64,000 nt of DNA from Fluviicola chungangensis (GTDB lineage: Bacteria; Bacteroidota; Bacteroidia; Flavobacteriales_D; Crocinitomicaceae), in NCBI RefSeq assembly GCF_007558725.1, contig NZ_VLPL01000003.1:124001-188000 (forward strand). Direction: 5' to 3'. Each line of letters opens with the position of its first letter. Position 1 is the first letter of the stretch. Of the stretch, positions 42,037-51,409 are shown piece after piece. The notes below the pieces were generated by a model that was not told the origin of the DNA, ran no database searches, and worked only from the letters and a program-made list of their open reading frames with translations. The translations under genes and the position numbers were made by a program.

Positions 42037-43962
42037 ATGTCGGTATCACAATTACTACCTCTGATTTTATTGCTTCCGTTGATCGGGGCATTTATTAACG
42101 GGACCATCGGGAAATCACTTTCGAAAGTGATGGTCGGGACAATCGCGACCGGCGTCATGGCCATTTCGTTTGTTTTGGCTGTCATGGCTTTTATGAGCGT
42201 TCAGCACAGCGAACCGGTAACCGTTCATTTGTTCACCATGATCAAAACGAGTTCGTTCTCGTTGAATGCGCGCCTGTTTGCAGATAACTTGTCCCTGTGG
42301 ATGACCCTGATCGTAACTGGTGTCGGGACATTGATCCACTTGTTCTCTATGGGATATATGAAGCACGATGCAGGATATTATAAGTTCTTTACTTACCTGA
42401 ATCTCTTCATCTTTTCCATGCTGACATTGGTTCTTGGAAGTAACTACTTCATGTTGTTCTTCGGATGGGAAGGTGTTGGAATTTGTTCGTATTTATTAAT
42501 CGGGTTCTGGTACCAGGATTTCAAAAACACATTGGCTGCAAGAAAAGCATTCATCATGAACCGGATCGGGGATTTGGGTCTTTTGATCGGGTTGTTTTTG
42601 ATCCTTGGAAAATTCGGGACACTGGAATATGCAGAAGTGGCAAAAGCGGTAATGACAGAAGGATTCGAAATTTCTGAAATGCTGATCTTCGGAATTACGA
42701 TCTGTTTATTTATCGGTGCAACTGGAAAATCAGCACAAATACCATTGTTTACCTGGTTGCCGGATGCGATGGCGGGACCAACTCCGGTTTCAGCTTTGAT
42801 CCACGCAGCTACGATGGTAACAGCGGGTATTTTTTTAACGGTTCGTTCAAACTTCCTTTACGAATTGGAGGGGGCACATGTGGTGAAGGAAATCATTCTA
42901 TACGTCGGTTTGGCAACTTCGATCATTGCGGCATTCATTGCCATGCGCCAGAATGACATCAAAAAAGTATTGGCTTATTCAACTGTTTCGCAATTGGGAA
43001 TGTTGTTCGTAGCATTGGGAATGGGAGCTTATACGGCTGCTATGTTCCATGTGACCACACATGCTTTCTTTAAAGCACTGTTGTTCCTGGGTTCAGGAAG
43101 TGTGATCCACGCGATGTCTGACGAACAGGATATCCGTAAAATGGGTGGACTTCGCAAGAAGATCCCGGTAACACACATGACCTTTCTGATCGGTACTTTG
43201 GCAATTTCGGGGATTCCGTTCCTATCCGGTTTCTATTCGAAGGATGAAATTATTGGCCATTCATTTGAATCACATAAATTCGTCTACTTTGCTTTAATGT
43301 TCAGTTCAGCATTGACTGCAATTTACATGTTCCGCCTCTACTTCGTTACTTTCTACGGAAAATTCAGAGGAACACACGAACAGGAACACCATTTGCACGA
43401 AGGTCCAGCATCCATGACCTTACCATTGATTATTTTGGCAATTCTTTCTGTTTTCGGTGGATTGTTGAATTTACCGGGAGTTTTCTTACACAAAGGAACA
43501 CATTGGTTGTCTCATTACTATGCACACAATGTAGCAGGACCTGGAGTCGCTGTTGGCGAACATGGTGATCCGAATACAACGTTAATGCTGATGATTGTTG
43601 CCGGAGCAATGGCCGTTGTAATTGCCGGGATTACGTATACAATTTACGTTACTAAAAACAGTATTCCGAAAGAAGACGACCAATTGAAAGGCTGGGAGAA
43701 AGCTTCTGCAATGAAATTATACTTCGACGAGATTTACGATTTCCTATTCGTGAAACCGGTTCTTTGGCTTTCGGAAAAAGGGGCACATTACTTTGAAGGA
43801 GCCTTTTTACACCGTGGAGTGGTGAGCATCGGAAAAGTGATTGGAAAATCAGGTGACCTGGTGCGAAAAATTCAAACAGGAAGAACCGATAACTACCTTC
43901 TATGGATGGTAAGCGGAATCATCGGGTTAATTGTTTATTACATTATCTATTATAAAAACTAA
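42037..43962 (+). CDS. nuoL: NADH-quinone oxidoreductase subunit L
   Basis: A 641-residue antiporter-like subunit at the far end of the membrane arm. FFGWEGVGICSYLLIGFWY (about 146-164) has the key glutamate, KSAQIPLFTWLPDAMAGPTP the family lysine motif, and VSALIHAATMVTAGIF follows. The C-terminal lateral helix is represented by the last 80 residues. Confidence 0.97.
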   Translation: MSVSQLLPLILLLPLIGAFINGTIGKSLSKVMVGTIATGVMAISFVLAVMAFMSVQHSEPVTVHLFTMIKTSSFSLNARLFADNLSLWMTLIVTGVGTLIHLFSMGYMKHDAGYYKFFTYLNLFIFSMLTLVLGSNYFMLFFGWEGVGICSYLLIGFWYQDFKNTLAARKAFIMNRIGDLGLLIGLFLILGKFGTLEYAEVAKAVMTEGFEISEMLIFGITICLFIGATGKSAQIPLFTWLPDAMAGPTPVSALIHAATMVTAGIFLTVRSNFLYELEGAHVVKEIILYVGLATSIIAAFIAMRQNDIKKVLAYSTVSQLGMLFVALGMGAYTAAMFHVTTHAFFKALLFLGSGSVIHAMSDEQDIRKMGGLRKKIPVTHMTFLIGTLAISGIPFLSGFYSKDEIIGHSFESHKFVYFALMFSSALTAIYMFRLYFVTFYGKFRGTHEQEHHLHEGPASMTLPLIILAILSVFGGLLNLPGVFLHKGTHWLSHYYAHNVAGPGVAVGEHGDPNTTLMLMIVAGAMAVVIAGITYTIYVTKNSIPKEDDQLKGWEKASAMKLYFDEIYDFLFVKPVLWLSEKGAHYFEGAFLHRGVVSIGKVIGKSGDLVRKIQTGRTDNYLLWMVSGIIGLIVYYIIYYKN

Positions 43963-43965
43963 TAC

Positions 43966-45402
43966 GTGGAACTACTTTTATTTATACTACCCCTTTTCTT
44001 TGCGCTATCGGTATTGATTATCCCGAAACAAGGAGTTCGGGCATACGGAATTATCGGTTCGCTTGCCGTTTTAGGTGTTGTAATAGCATGTATGATGCAG
44101 TACAACAACGATGGAACAACACACTATTTTGTAAATAAACCATGGCTTGCAGGAATTACCTTAAGCTTCGGATACGATGGAATTTCCTTGCTGATGTTGT
44201 TATTGACAGCGGTATTGGTTCCCCTGATCCTGGTTTCCAACTTCAAAAATGAATTGGCCGAGAACCGGTTGTTTACAAGCATGGTTTTCTTCATGCAGTT
44301 GGGCTTGATCGGAGTATTTATTTCAATGGATGGATTGTGGTTCTACATTTTCTGGGAAATTACCTTAATCCCGATTTTCTTAATTTCCTGGTGGTTCGGT
44401 GCTCCGGAAAGAAAAGCGGCATTGATGAAGTTCTTCATCTACACCTTCGTAGGATCCCTTGCCATGCTGGCTGCTTTGATCGGTATCAAAGTAAATGCAC
44501 CTACGTTCTACATTGAAGATTTGAAAGCAGTTACGTTTACGTGTAAAACAGCTTGCTGGTTAGCAATGGGCTTCTTCCTGGCATTCGCTGTTAAGATCCC
44601 GATTTTCCCGTTCCACACGTGGCAGCCTGATACCTATACGAAGTCTCCGATGGCCGGAACAATGTTGCTATCGGGGATCATGCTGAAAATGGCACTATAC
44701 GGAATGATTCGCTGGATGATTCCATTATTCCCGGAAGCGGTAGCTTGTCTTCAGTGGCCGGTAATTATTTTGGCGACAATCGGAGTTGTTTACGGGGCAA
44801 TTATTGCAATCAAACAAAAAGACATGAAGCGTGTATTCGCATTTGCTTCCATGTCTCACGTCGGATTAATTGCTGCTGCAATCATGGTTTGGGATTTTGA
44901 TGCATTATCCGGAAGTATGGTTCAGATAGTAAACCACGGTTTGGTGGCTGTTGGATTGTTCTTAGCGGTTGAAATTATCGAGCGCAGAACAGGTACCAGA
45001 AACCTGGCTGATTTGGGAGGATTTGCGAAACAAGCCCCGAAATTTGCATTTTGGTTTGCAGCATTGGCTTTTGCTTCTGTTTCGGTTCCATTAACAAGCG
45101 GGTTCATCGGGGAGTTTTTGATGCTGAAAGGATTGGTTCAGTTTGATATGATCGCAGGAATTGTTGCAGGGACAACCTTAATACTTGGAGCAGTTTACAC
45201 CTTCAGAGCTTATCAGCTGAGTATGTACGGTCCGGTAACAAGGGATCAGTTTGCAGATCTGCATTGGTCAGAATTAGTTGTTTTGGCAATTATCATCCTT
45301 GCAGTAGTGATCTTGGGAGTTTACCCGGCATTGATCACGGATTTCGTAAATCCAAGTTTAAAAGTAGTTTTAGAAACCCTCTCAACACCTTCAGGTTTAT
45401 AA
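43966..45402 (+). CDS. nuoM: NADH-quinone oxidoreductase subunit M
   Basis: A 478-residue antiporter-like subunit with about 14 helices. FYIFWEITLIPIFLISWWFG has the conserved glutamate and VKIPIFPFHTWQPDTYTKSP the conserved lysine. The start is GTG at 43966, three bases after the nuoL stop; no in-frame ATG fits as well. Confidence 0.96.
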   Translation: MELLLFILPLFFALSVLIIPKQGVRAYGIIGSLAVLGVVIACMMQYNNDGTTHYFVNKPWLAGITLSFGYDGISLLMLLLTAVLVPLILVSNFKNELAENRLFTSMVFFMQLGLIGVFISMDGLWFYIFWEITLIPIFLISWWFGAPERKAALMKFFIYTFVGSLAMLAALIGIKVNAPTFYIEDLKAVTFTCKTACWLAMGFFLAFAVKIPIFPFHTWQPDTYTKSPMAGTMLLSGIMLKMALYGMIRWMIPLFPEAVACLQWPVIILATIGVVYGAIIAIKQKDMKRVFAFASMSHVGLIAAAIMVWDFDALSGSMVQIVNHGLVAVGLFLAVEIIERRTGTRNLADLGGFAKQAPKFAFWFAALAFASVSVPLTSGFIGEFLMLKGLVQFDMIAGIVAGTTLILGAVYTFRAYQLSMYGPVTRDQFADLHWSELVVLAIIILAVVILGVYPALITDFVNPSLKVVLETLSTPSGL

Positions 45403-45403
45403 T

Positions 45404-46786
45404 ATGGATGCATTATTAATTGTTTTTGCCAGTGGATTGATTTCCTTATTTGCTGCTTTTGCGAAGAAACCGTGGTTAGTTGTTGGCTCTGCTATGGCTG
45501 GTCTGTTGGCTGCTATTATAGTGATTATCGGTCAGCTTCAAACAGGGAAGGCATTTTTTGATTTCCTGACGTATGAAGGACTGGCTTTTGATGAATTCGC
45601 ATTACTCTTTAGCTTAGCAATCTGCGTTTTGTCTTTATTGATCATTGGTATCGGATACGAACGATTTAAGGAAAACCCGGTTCATACGGGAGAGTATGTT
45701 GGTTTATTGCTATTCTCCGCAACAGGGGCAATGATCATGACTGCATATACGGATATGTTTATGTTCTTCCTGGGATTGGAAATCCTTTCCATTCCGATTT
45801 ATGTCATGGCGGGAAGTAACAAAACGGACGTGCGTTCTTCTGAAGCATCTTTGAAGTATTTCCTGACGGGTTCATTTGCAACCGGTATTTTCTTGTTTGG
45901 TTTGGCCTGGGTTTATGGGGCAACCGGAACATTTAAGTTACAGGAGATTCAAATGAGAATCACGGAAATGGATACCCTAAGTCCGATTTTGATGATCGGG
46001 GTCTTATTGATCATGGCTTCGTTTGTCTTCAAAGTGGGAGCAGCACCGTTCCATTTCTGGAGTCCGGATGTATATGACGGGGCACCACCGGCTGTAACCG
46101 GATTTATGGCTTCTGTTGTGAAGATTGCCGCATTCTATGCATTCCTGAAGATGTTTGCAATTTGCTTCGGACAGGGAGAATTATTCCTGTTCTGGAAGGA
46201 TGCTTTAATTGTAATGATTATCATCACGTTATTTGTCGGTAATTTATCTGCTCTGCGTCAGGTAAGATTCAAGCGTTTGTTGGCTTATTCTTCTATCACC
46301 CATGTAGGGTATACCCTGATTCTTTTTGTGTCTCAAGTGGATTACTTTTTCACTGCAGGATTCTTGTGGTTCTACATGTTCGCATACGGCTTCTCCATCG
46401 TAGGAATTATTGCCGTTGCAATTGCAGTCAATGATCCGGAAGACCGAATCGATGGATTGAAAGGACTCGGCAAGAGAAATCCGTTCCTGGCAGTTGTCGG
46501 AATCGTTGCTTTGCTGTCATTGGCAGGAATTCCACCAACATCCGGTTTCTTTGCAAAATATATTTTATTTTCTGCCGCATGGAAAAGTGCTTCCTGGTTA
46601 GTGATCATTGCATTGATCAATTCCGGGATCAGTATCTACTATTATTTGAAAGTGATTGTTGCAATTGCTTCTCCGGCTGAGGAAACAACCGAAAAAATCA
46701 AGTTGTCTCCGTTGACGGTTGTTGTTTTGACAATTGCACTGGTTGGGATGCTTGGATTTAGCTTTATTCTTCCGTTGCTTAATTAG
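45404..46786 (+). CDS. nuoN: NADH-quinone oxidoreductase subunit N
   Basis: A 460-residue antiporter-like subunit. FFLGLEILSIPIYVMAGSNK (about 121-140) and VFKVGAAPFHFWSPDVYDGA carry the conserved glutamate and lysine. It closes the nuo operon; no clear terminator was found after it. Confidence 0.96.
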   Translation: MDALLIVFASGLISLFAAFAKKPWLVVGSAMAGLLAAIIVIIGQLQTGKAFFDFLTYEGLAFDEFALLFSLAICVLSLLIIGIGYERFKENPVHTGEYVGLLLFSATGAMIMTAYTDMFMFFLGLEILSIPIYVMAGSNKTDVRSSEASLKYFLTGSFATGIFLFGLAWVYGATGTFKLQEIQMRITEMDTLSPILMIGVLLIMASFVFKVGAAPFHFWSPDVYDGAPPAVTGFMASVVKIAAFYAFLKMFAICFGQGELFLFWKDALIVMIIITLFVGNLSALRQVRFKRLLAYSSITHVGYTLILFVSQVDYFFTAGFLWFYMFAYGFSIVGIIAVAIAVNDPEDRIDGLKGLGKRNPFLAVVGIVALLSLAGIPPTSGFFAKYILFSAAWKSASWLVIIALINSGISIYYYLKVIVAIASPAEETTEKIKLSPLTVVVLTIALVGMLGFSFILPLLN

Positions 46787-46846
46787 AAGATTCCAATTTT
46801 TCTTAAAATACTAGCTATGCTTCGAAATTCACGCCATTTTTGTGCT

Positions 46847-47758
46847 ATGTTTTTGAAGTATAGCTTTTTTTTATTTTCCCTTCTGAACGTATTCCAGTCT
46901 TCTGCACAATTGATAGAGAATACAAAAGGTGTCGCATTTACGGATATTCCATTCTTTAATACCCAGTTTGTAAAGAGAAGTAAGATCAAGGAAATTCACG
47001 GAAAATTTACCTTCAAGAAACAGGGAGATATCATGCGTGAGTCAGATTATGTATACGTTTTCAACTTTGATACGCTGGGAAACCTGGTGAGACATTACCA
47101 AACTTCGAGAGGAGATCAGGTAACGGACACGAATGTGCGTTTCTATGATTACACCACGGATGGAAGGATCGTAAGGAAACGGATCAGCCAGAAAAGAGGA
47201 TTTCTCTCCACGTATTATACCTACAATTCCGAAGGGCAAATTGTGAAGGAGGAAGTTTACAGGGACATTGATACGATGAACAGCATTCTGAAGCCGGCGA
47301 TCGAACGCAGTTTGCTGTGGAATACGGAGACAATGGAGTACCAATTGTACCAGGGACAATACAAGAAGAAAGTGTTTAACAGCTATGGAAATCAATACCT
47401 GGAGGTCACCAAATACAAGGATAGTTTGGGGTATTTGGCGCGTGAGGAAGAGTTGTTTACCATTACGGGAAACCGGCTTACCACCAAATACAGTTATTCG
47501 GATAAAGGATTGATCGAAAAGGTTTCCGTTTATAAAAACACGGATTCGGTTCCAACTTCCGAATCCCGTTATACATATGACATCTTTGGGAATCTGCAGT
47601 CAAAGTTGGTTTACAAGGATGGAGTGTTTGTCACGGAATATCAAATTGTTTACAGTGGTGTGACGGGGTTATTGTATTCGATTATTATGCGGGAAGTGAG
47701 CAATAATTTCATCTCGATCATCCGTTTCTCAGAGCCTAAATTTTGGGATAAACCCTGA
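46847..47758 (+). CDS. Exported protein with YD-like repeats, unknown
   Basis: About 303 residues with a signal segment (FLKYSFFLFSLLNVFQSSAQ). The body has repeated short units of the type YDYTTDGRIVRKRIS, YTYNSEGQIVKEEVYRD, YSYSDKGLIEKVSVYKN and YTYDIFGNLQSKLVYKD, resembling YD/RHS-like beta repeats. No toxin or peptidase domain is present. ATG 46817 would add ten residues and also gives a possible signal peptide. Probably periplasmic or outer-membrane; role unknown. Confidence 0.75.
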   Translation: MFLKYSFFLFSLLNVFQSSAQLIENTKGVAFTDIPFFNTQFVKRSKIKEIHGKFTFKKQGDIMRESDYVYVFNFDTLGNLVRHYQTSRGDQVTDTNVRFYDYTTDGRIVRKRISQKRGFLSTYYTYNSEGQIVKEEVYRDIDTMNSILKPAIERSLLWNTETMEYQLYQGQYKKKVFNSYGNQYLEVTKYKDSLGYLAREEELFTITGNRLTTKYSYSDKGLIEKVSVYKNTDSVPTSESRYTYDIFGNLQSKLVYKDGVFVTEYQIVYSGVTGLLYSIIMREVSNNFISIIRFSEPKFWDKP

Positions 47759-47933
47759 ACTTACATAGAATCATAAAGAATAGTACAAATAGAATTATTC
47801 CAAATCCAATCATTCGTGAGTACTATGTGAATCTTTTCTGCGGGATTTATTTAAAATACGATCTTGCTAACTTCAATCTGCGGAATCAGTAAATCTGCAG
47901 GAGATTAAAAACGAATCAATCCTGTGAGCAATA

Positions 47934-47965
47934 ATAAAAAATCCCTTCCACCGTAGCAGAAGGGA
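47934..47965 (-). terminator. Rho-independent terminator of the 47994 gene
   Basis: On the minus strand tcccttc and gaaggga (47959-47965 and 47942-47948) form a seven-base stem with a ten-base loop, followed by a T-run. Confidence 0.75.
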
Positions 47966-47993
47966 CTTTCATTATATATGTGTCTTGGTTGCT

Positions 47994-48872
47994 TTACAAT
48001 TGTCCGTCTGAATGGTATACACCACCTTTGTATACTTTCACCTTCAGAAGGATTCCGTCACTGTCGTAGACATATACTTTACCATCCCAAAGTGCGCCGT
48101 TCTTGAATTCTCCGTCTTGCCAGATTTCTCCGTCACTGTTATATACTTTGTTGTAACCGTTAGGAGACCATTTGACCCCTTGTGTTTTCGGTGTTCCGTT
48201 GATCGCAGGAGCTTTTTCCTTGGATTGTCCCGGATCTTTCACTTTTACCATCGGATTAACAGGATCCTTCACTTCGGATTTTGTCTGGTTTCCTGAAGCG
48301 TCGTAATACGAAATTTCTTTTATATCCCCATTTTCATAGTAGCGCACAGCTTTTCCAGAAATTACCCCGTTATTGGAATCGTACTCATATTCCAACTGTC
48401 CATTCGGATAGTAATAACGGATCTTACCGTTCTCTTTTCCGATTTCATTGTATTTTCCCTGGTAAGAAGGCTGTCCGTTTTCGTAATAACGGATCAACGA
48501 ATCTTTGTAAATGTTTTTCTCGAAATTCCCTCTTTCTTTCGGTTGACCATTTGCCCAGTAGCGGGTAAACTGACCTTTCGGGCGGTTGTTTTCGTAATTT
48601 CCTTTAAGAGAAGGAGTCATGCCATCGGTGTGGTACTTAATCCAAATGCCTTCTTTGCGGTCATCAACATACTTTCCTTCCTCTACTTTACCGTTTGCGG
48701 GAACACCAGAGTCCGGACGGTCTTTACCGTAGTAAATCCACTTGCCTTGTTTTCTACCTTTTTCATCTGTAACATTCAGCTTGCCATCTTGATCCGTTGT
48801 TGGAGATGCTTTAGCAGTCATAAGCAGTGACAGGAAAAAAACAATGAGTCCGACTTGTTTATACTTCCACAT
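47994..48872 (-). CDS. Exported MORN/YwqK-like repeat protein
   Basis: About 292 residues with a signal peptide (MWKYKQVGLIVFFLSLLMTA). It has at least seven MORN-type units of about 22 residues: GRKQGKWIYYGKD, DRKEGIWIKYHTDG, NRPKGQFTRYWANGQPKERG, YKDSLIRYYENGQPSYQG, KENGKIRYYYPNGQLEYEY, ISGKAVRYYENGDIKEIS, then a Lys/Pro-rich linker and a final DGKVYVYDSDGILLKVKVYK. The Bacillus YwqK antitoxin family shares this repeat, but no toxin gene adjoins this one, so an antitoxin role is not supported. An upstream in-frame ATG at 48938 adds unmatched sequence. Confidence 0.82.
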   Translation of the reverse strand: MWKYKQVGLIVFFLSLLMTAKASPTTDQDGKLNVTDEKGRKQGKWIYYGKDRPDSGVPANGKVEEGKYVDDRKEGIWIKYHTDGMTPSLKGNYENNRPKGQFTRYWANGQPKERGNFEKNIYKDSLIRYYENGQPSYQGKYNEIGKENGKIRYYYPNGQLEYEYDSNNGVISGKAVRYYENGDIKEISYYDASGNQTKSEVKDPVNPMVKVKDPGQSKEKAPAINGTPKTQGVKWSPNGYNKVYNSDGEIWQDGEFKNGALWDGKVYVYDSDGILLKVKVYKGGVYHSDGQL

Positions 48873-49006
48873 GTTTTGAATTAGTTTTGTAGCGCATTCT
48901 AAAGATAGAATTATTTTGTTATAGTTGCCTAAATACATACAAAATTTCGCTGAAGTGCTTTTTTTTTTCGATTAACAATGAATAGTTTGATTTTTTTCGA
49001 TCAAAA

Positions 49007-49939
49007 TCAAAGATTTTTTAACATTTCAGAGGTAGTTTTATCTAAATCATAACGTTCTCTCCAGCCCCAATTTTCACGCGCATATGAATCATCGATGGAT
49101 GCAGGCCAGGAATCAGCGATGGCTTGCCGGAAATCAGGTTCGTAGCTCACTGTGAATGAAGGAATTACTTTTTGAATGCTTTCAAATATTTGTTTCGGAG
49201 TGAAACTTAAAGCAGAAAGGTTGTAGCTTGAACGAACCTTCACCTGCTCGGCAGGAGCTTCCATCAATTCAATGGTAGCACGGATTGCATCGTCCATAAA
49301 CATCATCGGAAGAGCCGTATCTTCTTTCAGGAAGCAGGTGAAATGCTCTCCTGCCTTTGCTTTATAATAAATATCAACGGCATAATCTGTTGTACCTCCG
49401 CCTGGTAAACTCTTATAAGAGATCAATCCGGGGTAACGGATACTTCGAACGTCCACTCCGAACTTATTATAATAATATTCGCACCATCTTTCACCGGCCT
49501 GTTTTGAAATTCCATAAACCGTACTTGGTTCCATAACCGTATATTGCGGTGTATTGAATCGGGGAGTTGTGGGCCCGAAAACCGCTATGGATGAAGGCCA
49601 GAATATTTTTGAAATATGCCCTTCTTTTGCAAGGTCCAGGATAATGAACAAGCTTTCCATGTTTAATTTCCACGCAAAATCCGGATTCTTCTCTGCTGTG
49701 GCTGAAAGTAAAGCGGCAAGCAAATAAACGTCGGAGAATTGTTGTTCAATAATATAGGAGCGAACCAACTCCTTGTTCAGGGCGTCTAAGCGGATGTATG
49801 GCCCGTTTGAAAGATTCTCAGGACATTCCTCTTTTAAATCGGCAGCAACAACATTCTGAGCACCGAATTTGTCTCTCAATGCAAGTACCAATTCAGTACC
49901 GATTTGTCCGCAGGAACCTAAAACCAGAATTTTTTTCAT
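49007..49939 (-). CDS. tdh: L-threonine 3-dehydrogenase, SDR type
   Basis: A 310-residue extended short-chain dehydrogenase. The NAD-binding motif is LVLGSCGQIGTEL at residues 5-17, the catalytic YGISK at about 137-141 with a preceding serine (WPSSIAVFGP). The C-terminal block DSWPASIDDSYARENWGWRERYDL is diagnostic, in my judgement, of the UDP-galactose-epimerase-like threonine dehydrogenases found in Flavobacterium. It oxidises threonine to 2-amino-3-ketobutyrate, normally cleaved to glycine by Kbl; kbl is not in the window. The start is set at MKKILVLG; an ATG at 49981 would cross the -7 box. Confidence 0.9.
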   Translation of the reverse strand: MKKILVLGSCGQIGTELVLALRDKFGAQNVVAADLKEECPENLSNGPYIRLDALNKELVRSYIIEQQFSDVYLLAALLSATAEKNPDFAWKLNMESLFIILDLAKEGHISKIFWPSSIAVFGPTTPRFNTPQYTVMEPSTVYGISKQAGERWCEYYYNKFGVDVRSIRYPGLISYKSLPGGGTTDYAVDIYYKAKAGEHFTCFLKEDTALPMMFMDDAIRATIELMEAPAEQVKVRSSYNLSALSFTPKQIFESIQKVIPSFTVSYEPDFRQAIADSWPASIDDSYARENWGWRERYDLDKTTSEMLKNL

Positions 49940-49956
49940 GGGGTGCGATTTGAGCG

Positions 49957-49964
49957 CAAATATA
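49957..49964 (-). promoter_or_regulatory. tdh -7 promoter box
   Basis: TATATTTG on the minus strand followed by CGCTC, 18 bases before the tdh ATG. Confidence 0.5.
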
Positions 49965-50043
49965 CTTTTTTTTCCATGCAATGAAAGTGTTCACTTTCGG
50001 TTAAAAACTGACAATTCTCATTTTTTATAAGTCTTTTTGTCGG

Positions 50044-50051
50044 TAATTTTG
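50044..50051 (+). promoter_or_regulatory. -7 promoter box of hgmA
   Basis: TAATTTTG followed by CG; gives a leader of roughly 120 bases before hgmA. No clear -33 TTG. Confidence 0.4.
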
Positions 50052-50174
50052 CGTAACTTTCAGGTACTATGTGGTTGGAATTGATGATAAAACTGATGTG
50101 GGTGCTTATCCGAAAACCCGAGTGAACTTTTGTTCATTTTATGATCGAATTGTTAAAAAATAATATAAATAAAC

Positions 50175-51335
50175 ATGCCTTTTTACTATAATTTGGGGAA
50201 AATTCCCCCTAAAAGACATACTCAGTTCCGAAAGGATTCCGGTGATTTATACTACGAACAATTGTTCGGAACGGAAGGATTTCATGGTTTTTCGTCGTTG
50301 TTGTATCACGTACACCGGCCTACCATGGTAAAATCTGTCAGAGAATTGAAAGATTTGACACCTATTCCGGCAGTCAATAAGAATATCACTTCACGCATGC
50401 TGAAAGGATACAATGTGGCTCCGAAAGATGATTTTTTAGAGTCGCGTGAGATCGTTTTGTTTAATAATGACCTGAACATTGCACTGGCAGCACCTAAAAA
50501 ATCCATGCAAACGTATTTTTATAAAAATGCAGATGCAGACGAGGTGATTTTCATTCACGAAGGAAGCGGGAAATTGAGAACCATGCTGGGGAATATTCCG
50601 TTCAGCTATGGCGATTACCTGGTTATTCCACGCGGAATGATTTACCAGATCGAATTTGATACGGAGAAGAACCGATTGTTCATCGTAGAGTCATTTTCTC
50701 CGGTTTTAACCCCACGTAATTACCGCAATCATTTCGGGCAATTATTGGAACACTCACCTTTCTGTGAACGGGATTTCAGGGGTCCGACAGAGTTGGAAAC
50801 GCATGATGAATTGGGAACATTTATCCTCAAGATCAAAAAGGAAAACATGCTGCATGAATTGGAGTATGCTTCACATCCTTTTGACGTTGTAGGCTGGGAC
50901 GGGTACAATTTCCCGTACGCTTTTTCCATTCATGACTTTGAACCAATTACCGGGCGCGTGCATTTACCTCCTCCGATCCACCAGACTTTCGAAGGCCATA
51001 ATTTTGTTATTTGTTCGTTTGTGCCTCGTTTGTATGATTATCATCCGCTTTCTATTCCTGCCCCATACAATCACAGCAATATCGATTCGGATGAGTTGTT
51101 GTATTACGTGGATGGTGACTTTATGAGCAGGAATCATGTCGAGAAGGGCTACATTTCGTTGCATCCTGGAGGTATTCCTCACGGACCACATCCGGGAGCA
51201 TACGAAAGAAGTATCGGACAAAAAGAGACCAAGGAATTGGCGGTAATGGTAGACACGTTTAAACCTTTGAAATTAACTCAGGCTGCTGTCGATATGGAAG
51301 ATAACACCTATGCGACAAGCTGGCTTGACAAATAA
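50175..51335 (+). CDS. hgmA: Homogentisate 1,2-dioxygenase
   Basis: A 386-residue cupin-fold Fe(II) enzyme that opens the ring of homogentisate to maleylacetoacetate in tyrosine and phenylalanine breakdown. Recognisable blocks: YYNLGKIPPKRHTQFRK at the start, EVIFIHEGSGKLRTMLG with SYGDYLVIPRGMIYQ in the N-terminal cupin, and the iron-ligand region HPGGIPHGPHPGAYE near residue 335. The neighbour hpd makes its substrate, which supports the assignment. This family form is shorter than the 430-450 residues of animal and proteobacterial enzymes. Confidence 0.94.
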   Translation: MPFYYNLGKIPPKRHTQFRKDSGDLYYEQLFGTEGFHGFSSLLYHVHRPTMVKSVRELKDLTPIPAVNKNITSRMLKGYNVAPKDDFLESREIVLFNNDLNIALAAPKKSMQTYFYKNADADEVIFIHEGSGKLRTMLGNIPFSYGDYLVIPRGMIYQIEFDTEKNRLFIVESFSPVLTPRNYRNHFGQLLEHSPFCERDFRGPTELETHDELGTFILKIKKENMLHELEYASHPFDVVGWDGYNFPYAFSIHDFEPITGRVHLPPPIHQTFEGHNFVICSFVPRLYDYHPLSIPAPYNHSNIDSDELLYYVDGDFMSRNHVEKGYISLHPGGIPHGPHPGAYERSIGQKETKELAVMVDTFKPLKLTQAAVDMEDNTYATSWLDK

Positions 51336-51386
51336 TATTATCTCCCCTCTGCTGGAGCTAAAGCGCAAGCATAAGGGGGGAGAATA
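51336..51386. repeat. Imperfect palindrome between hgmA and hpd
   Basis: tattatctcccct near the left (51336-51349) pairs with the complement aggggggagaata (51374-51386). Inside are gctggagcta and aagcgcaagc. It begins one base after the hgmA stop; no T-run follows. Confidence 0.5.
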
Positions 51387-51409
51387 GTTGAAACATTTAA
51401 AAAAATAGT

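Noticed and set aside
47994-48872. Toxin-antitoxin system from YwqK-like repeats
   Set aside because: No toxin gene adjoins it, and it has a signal peptide, which does not fit a cytoplasmic antitoxin.
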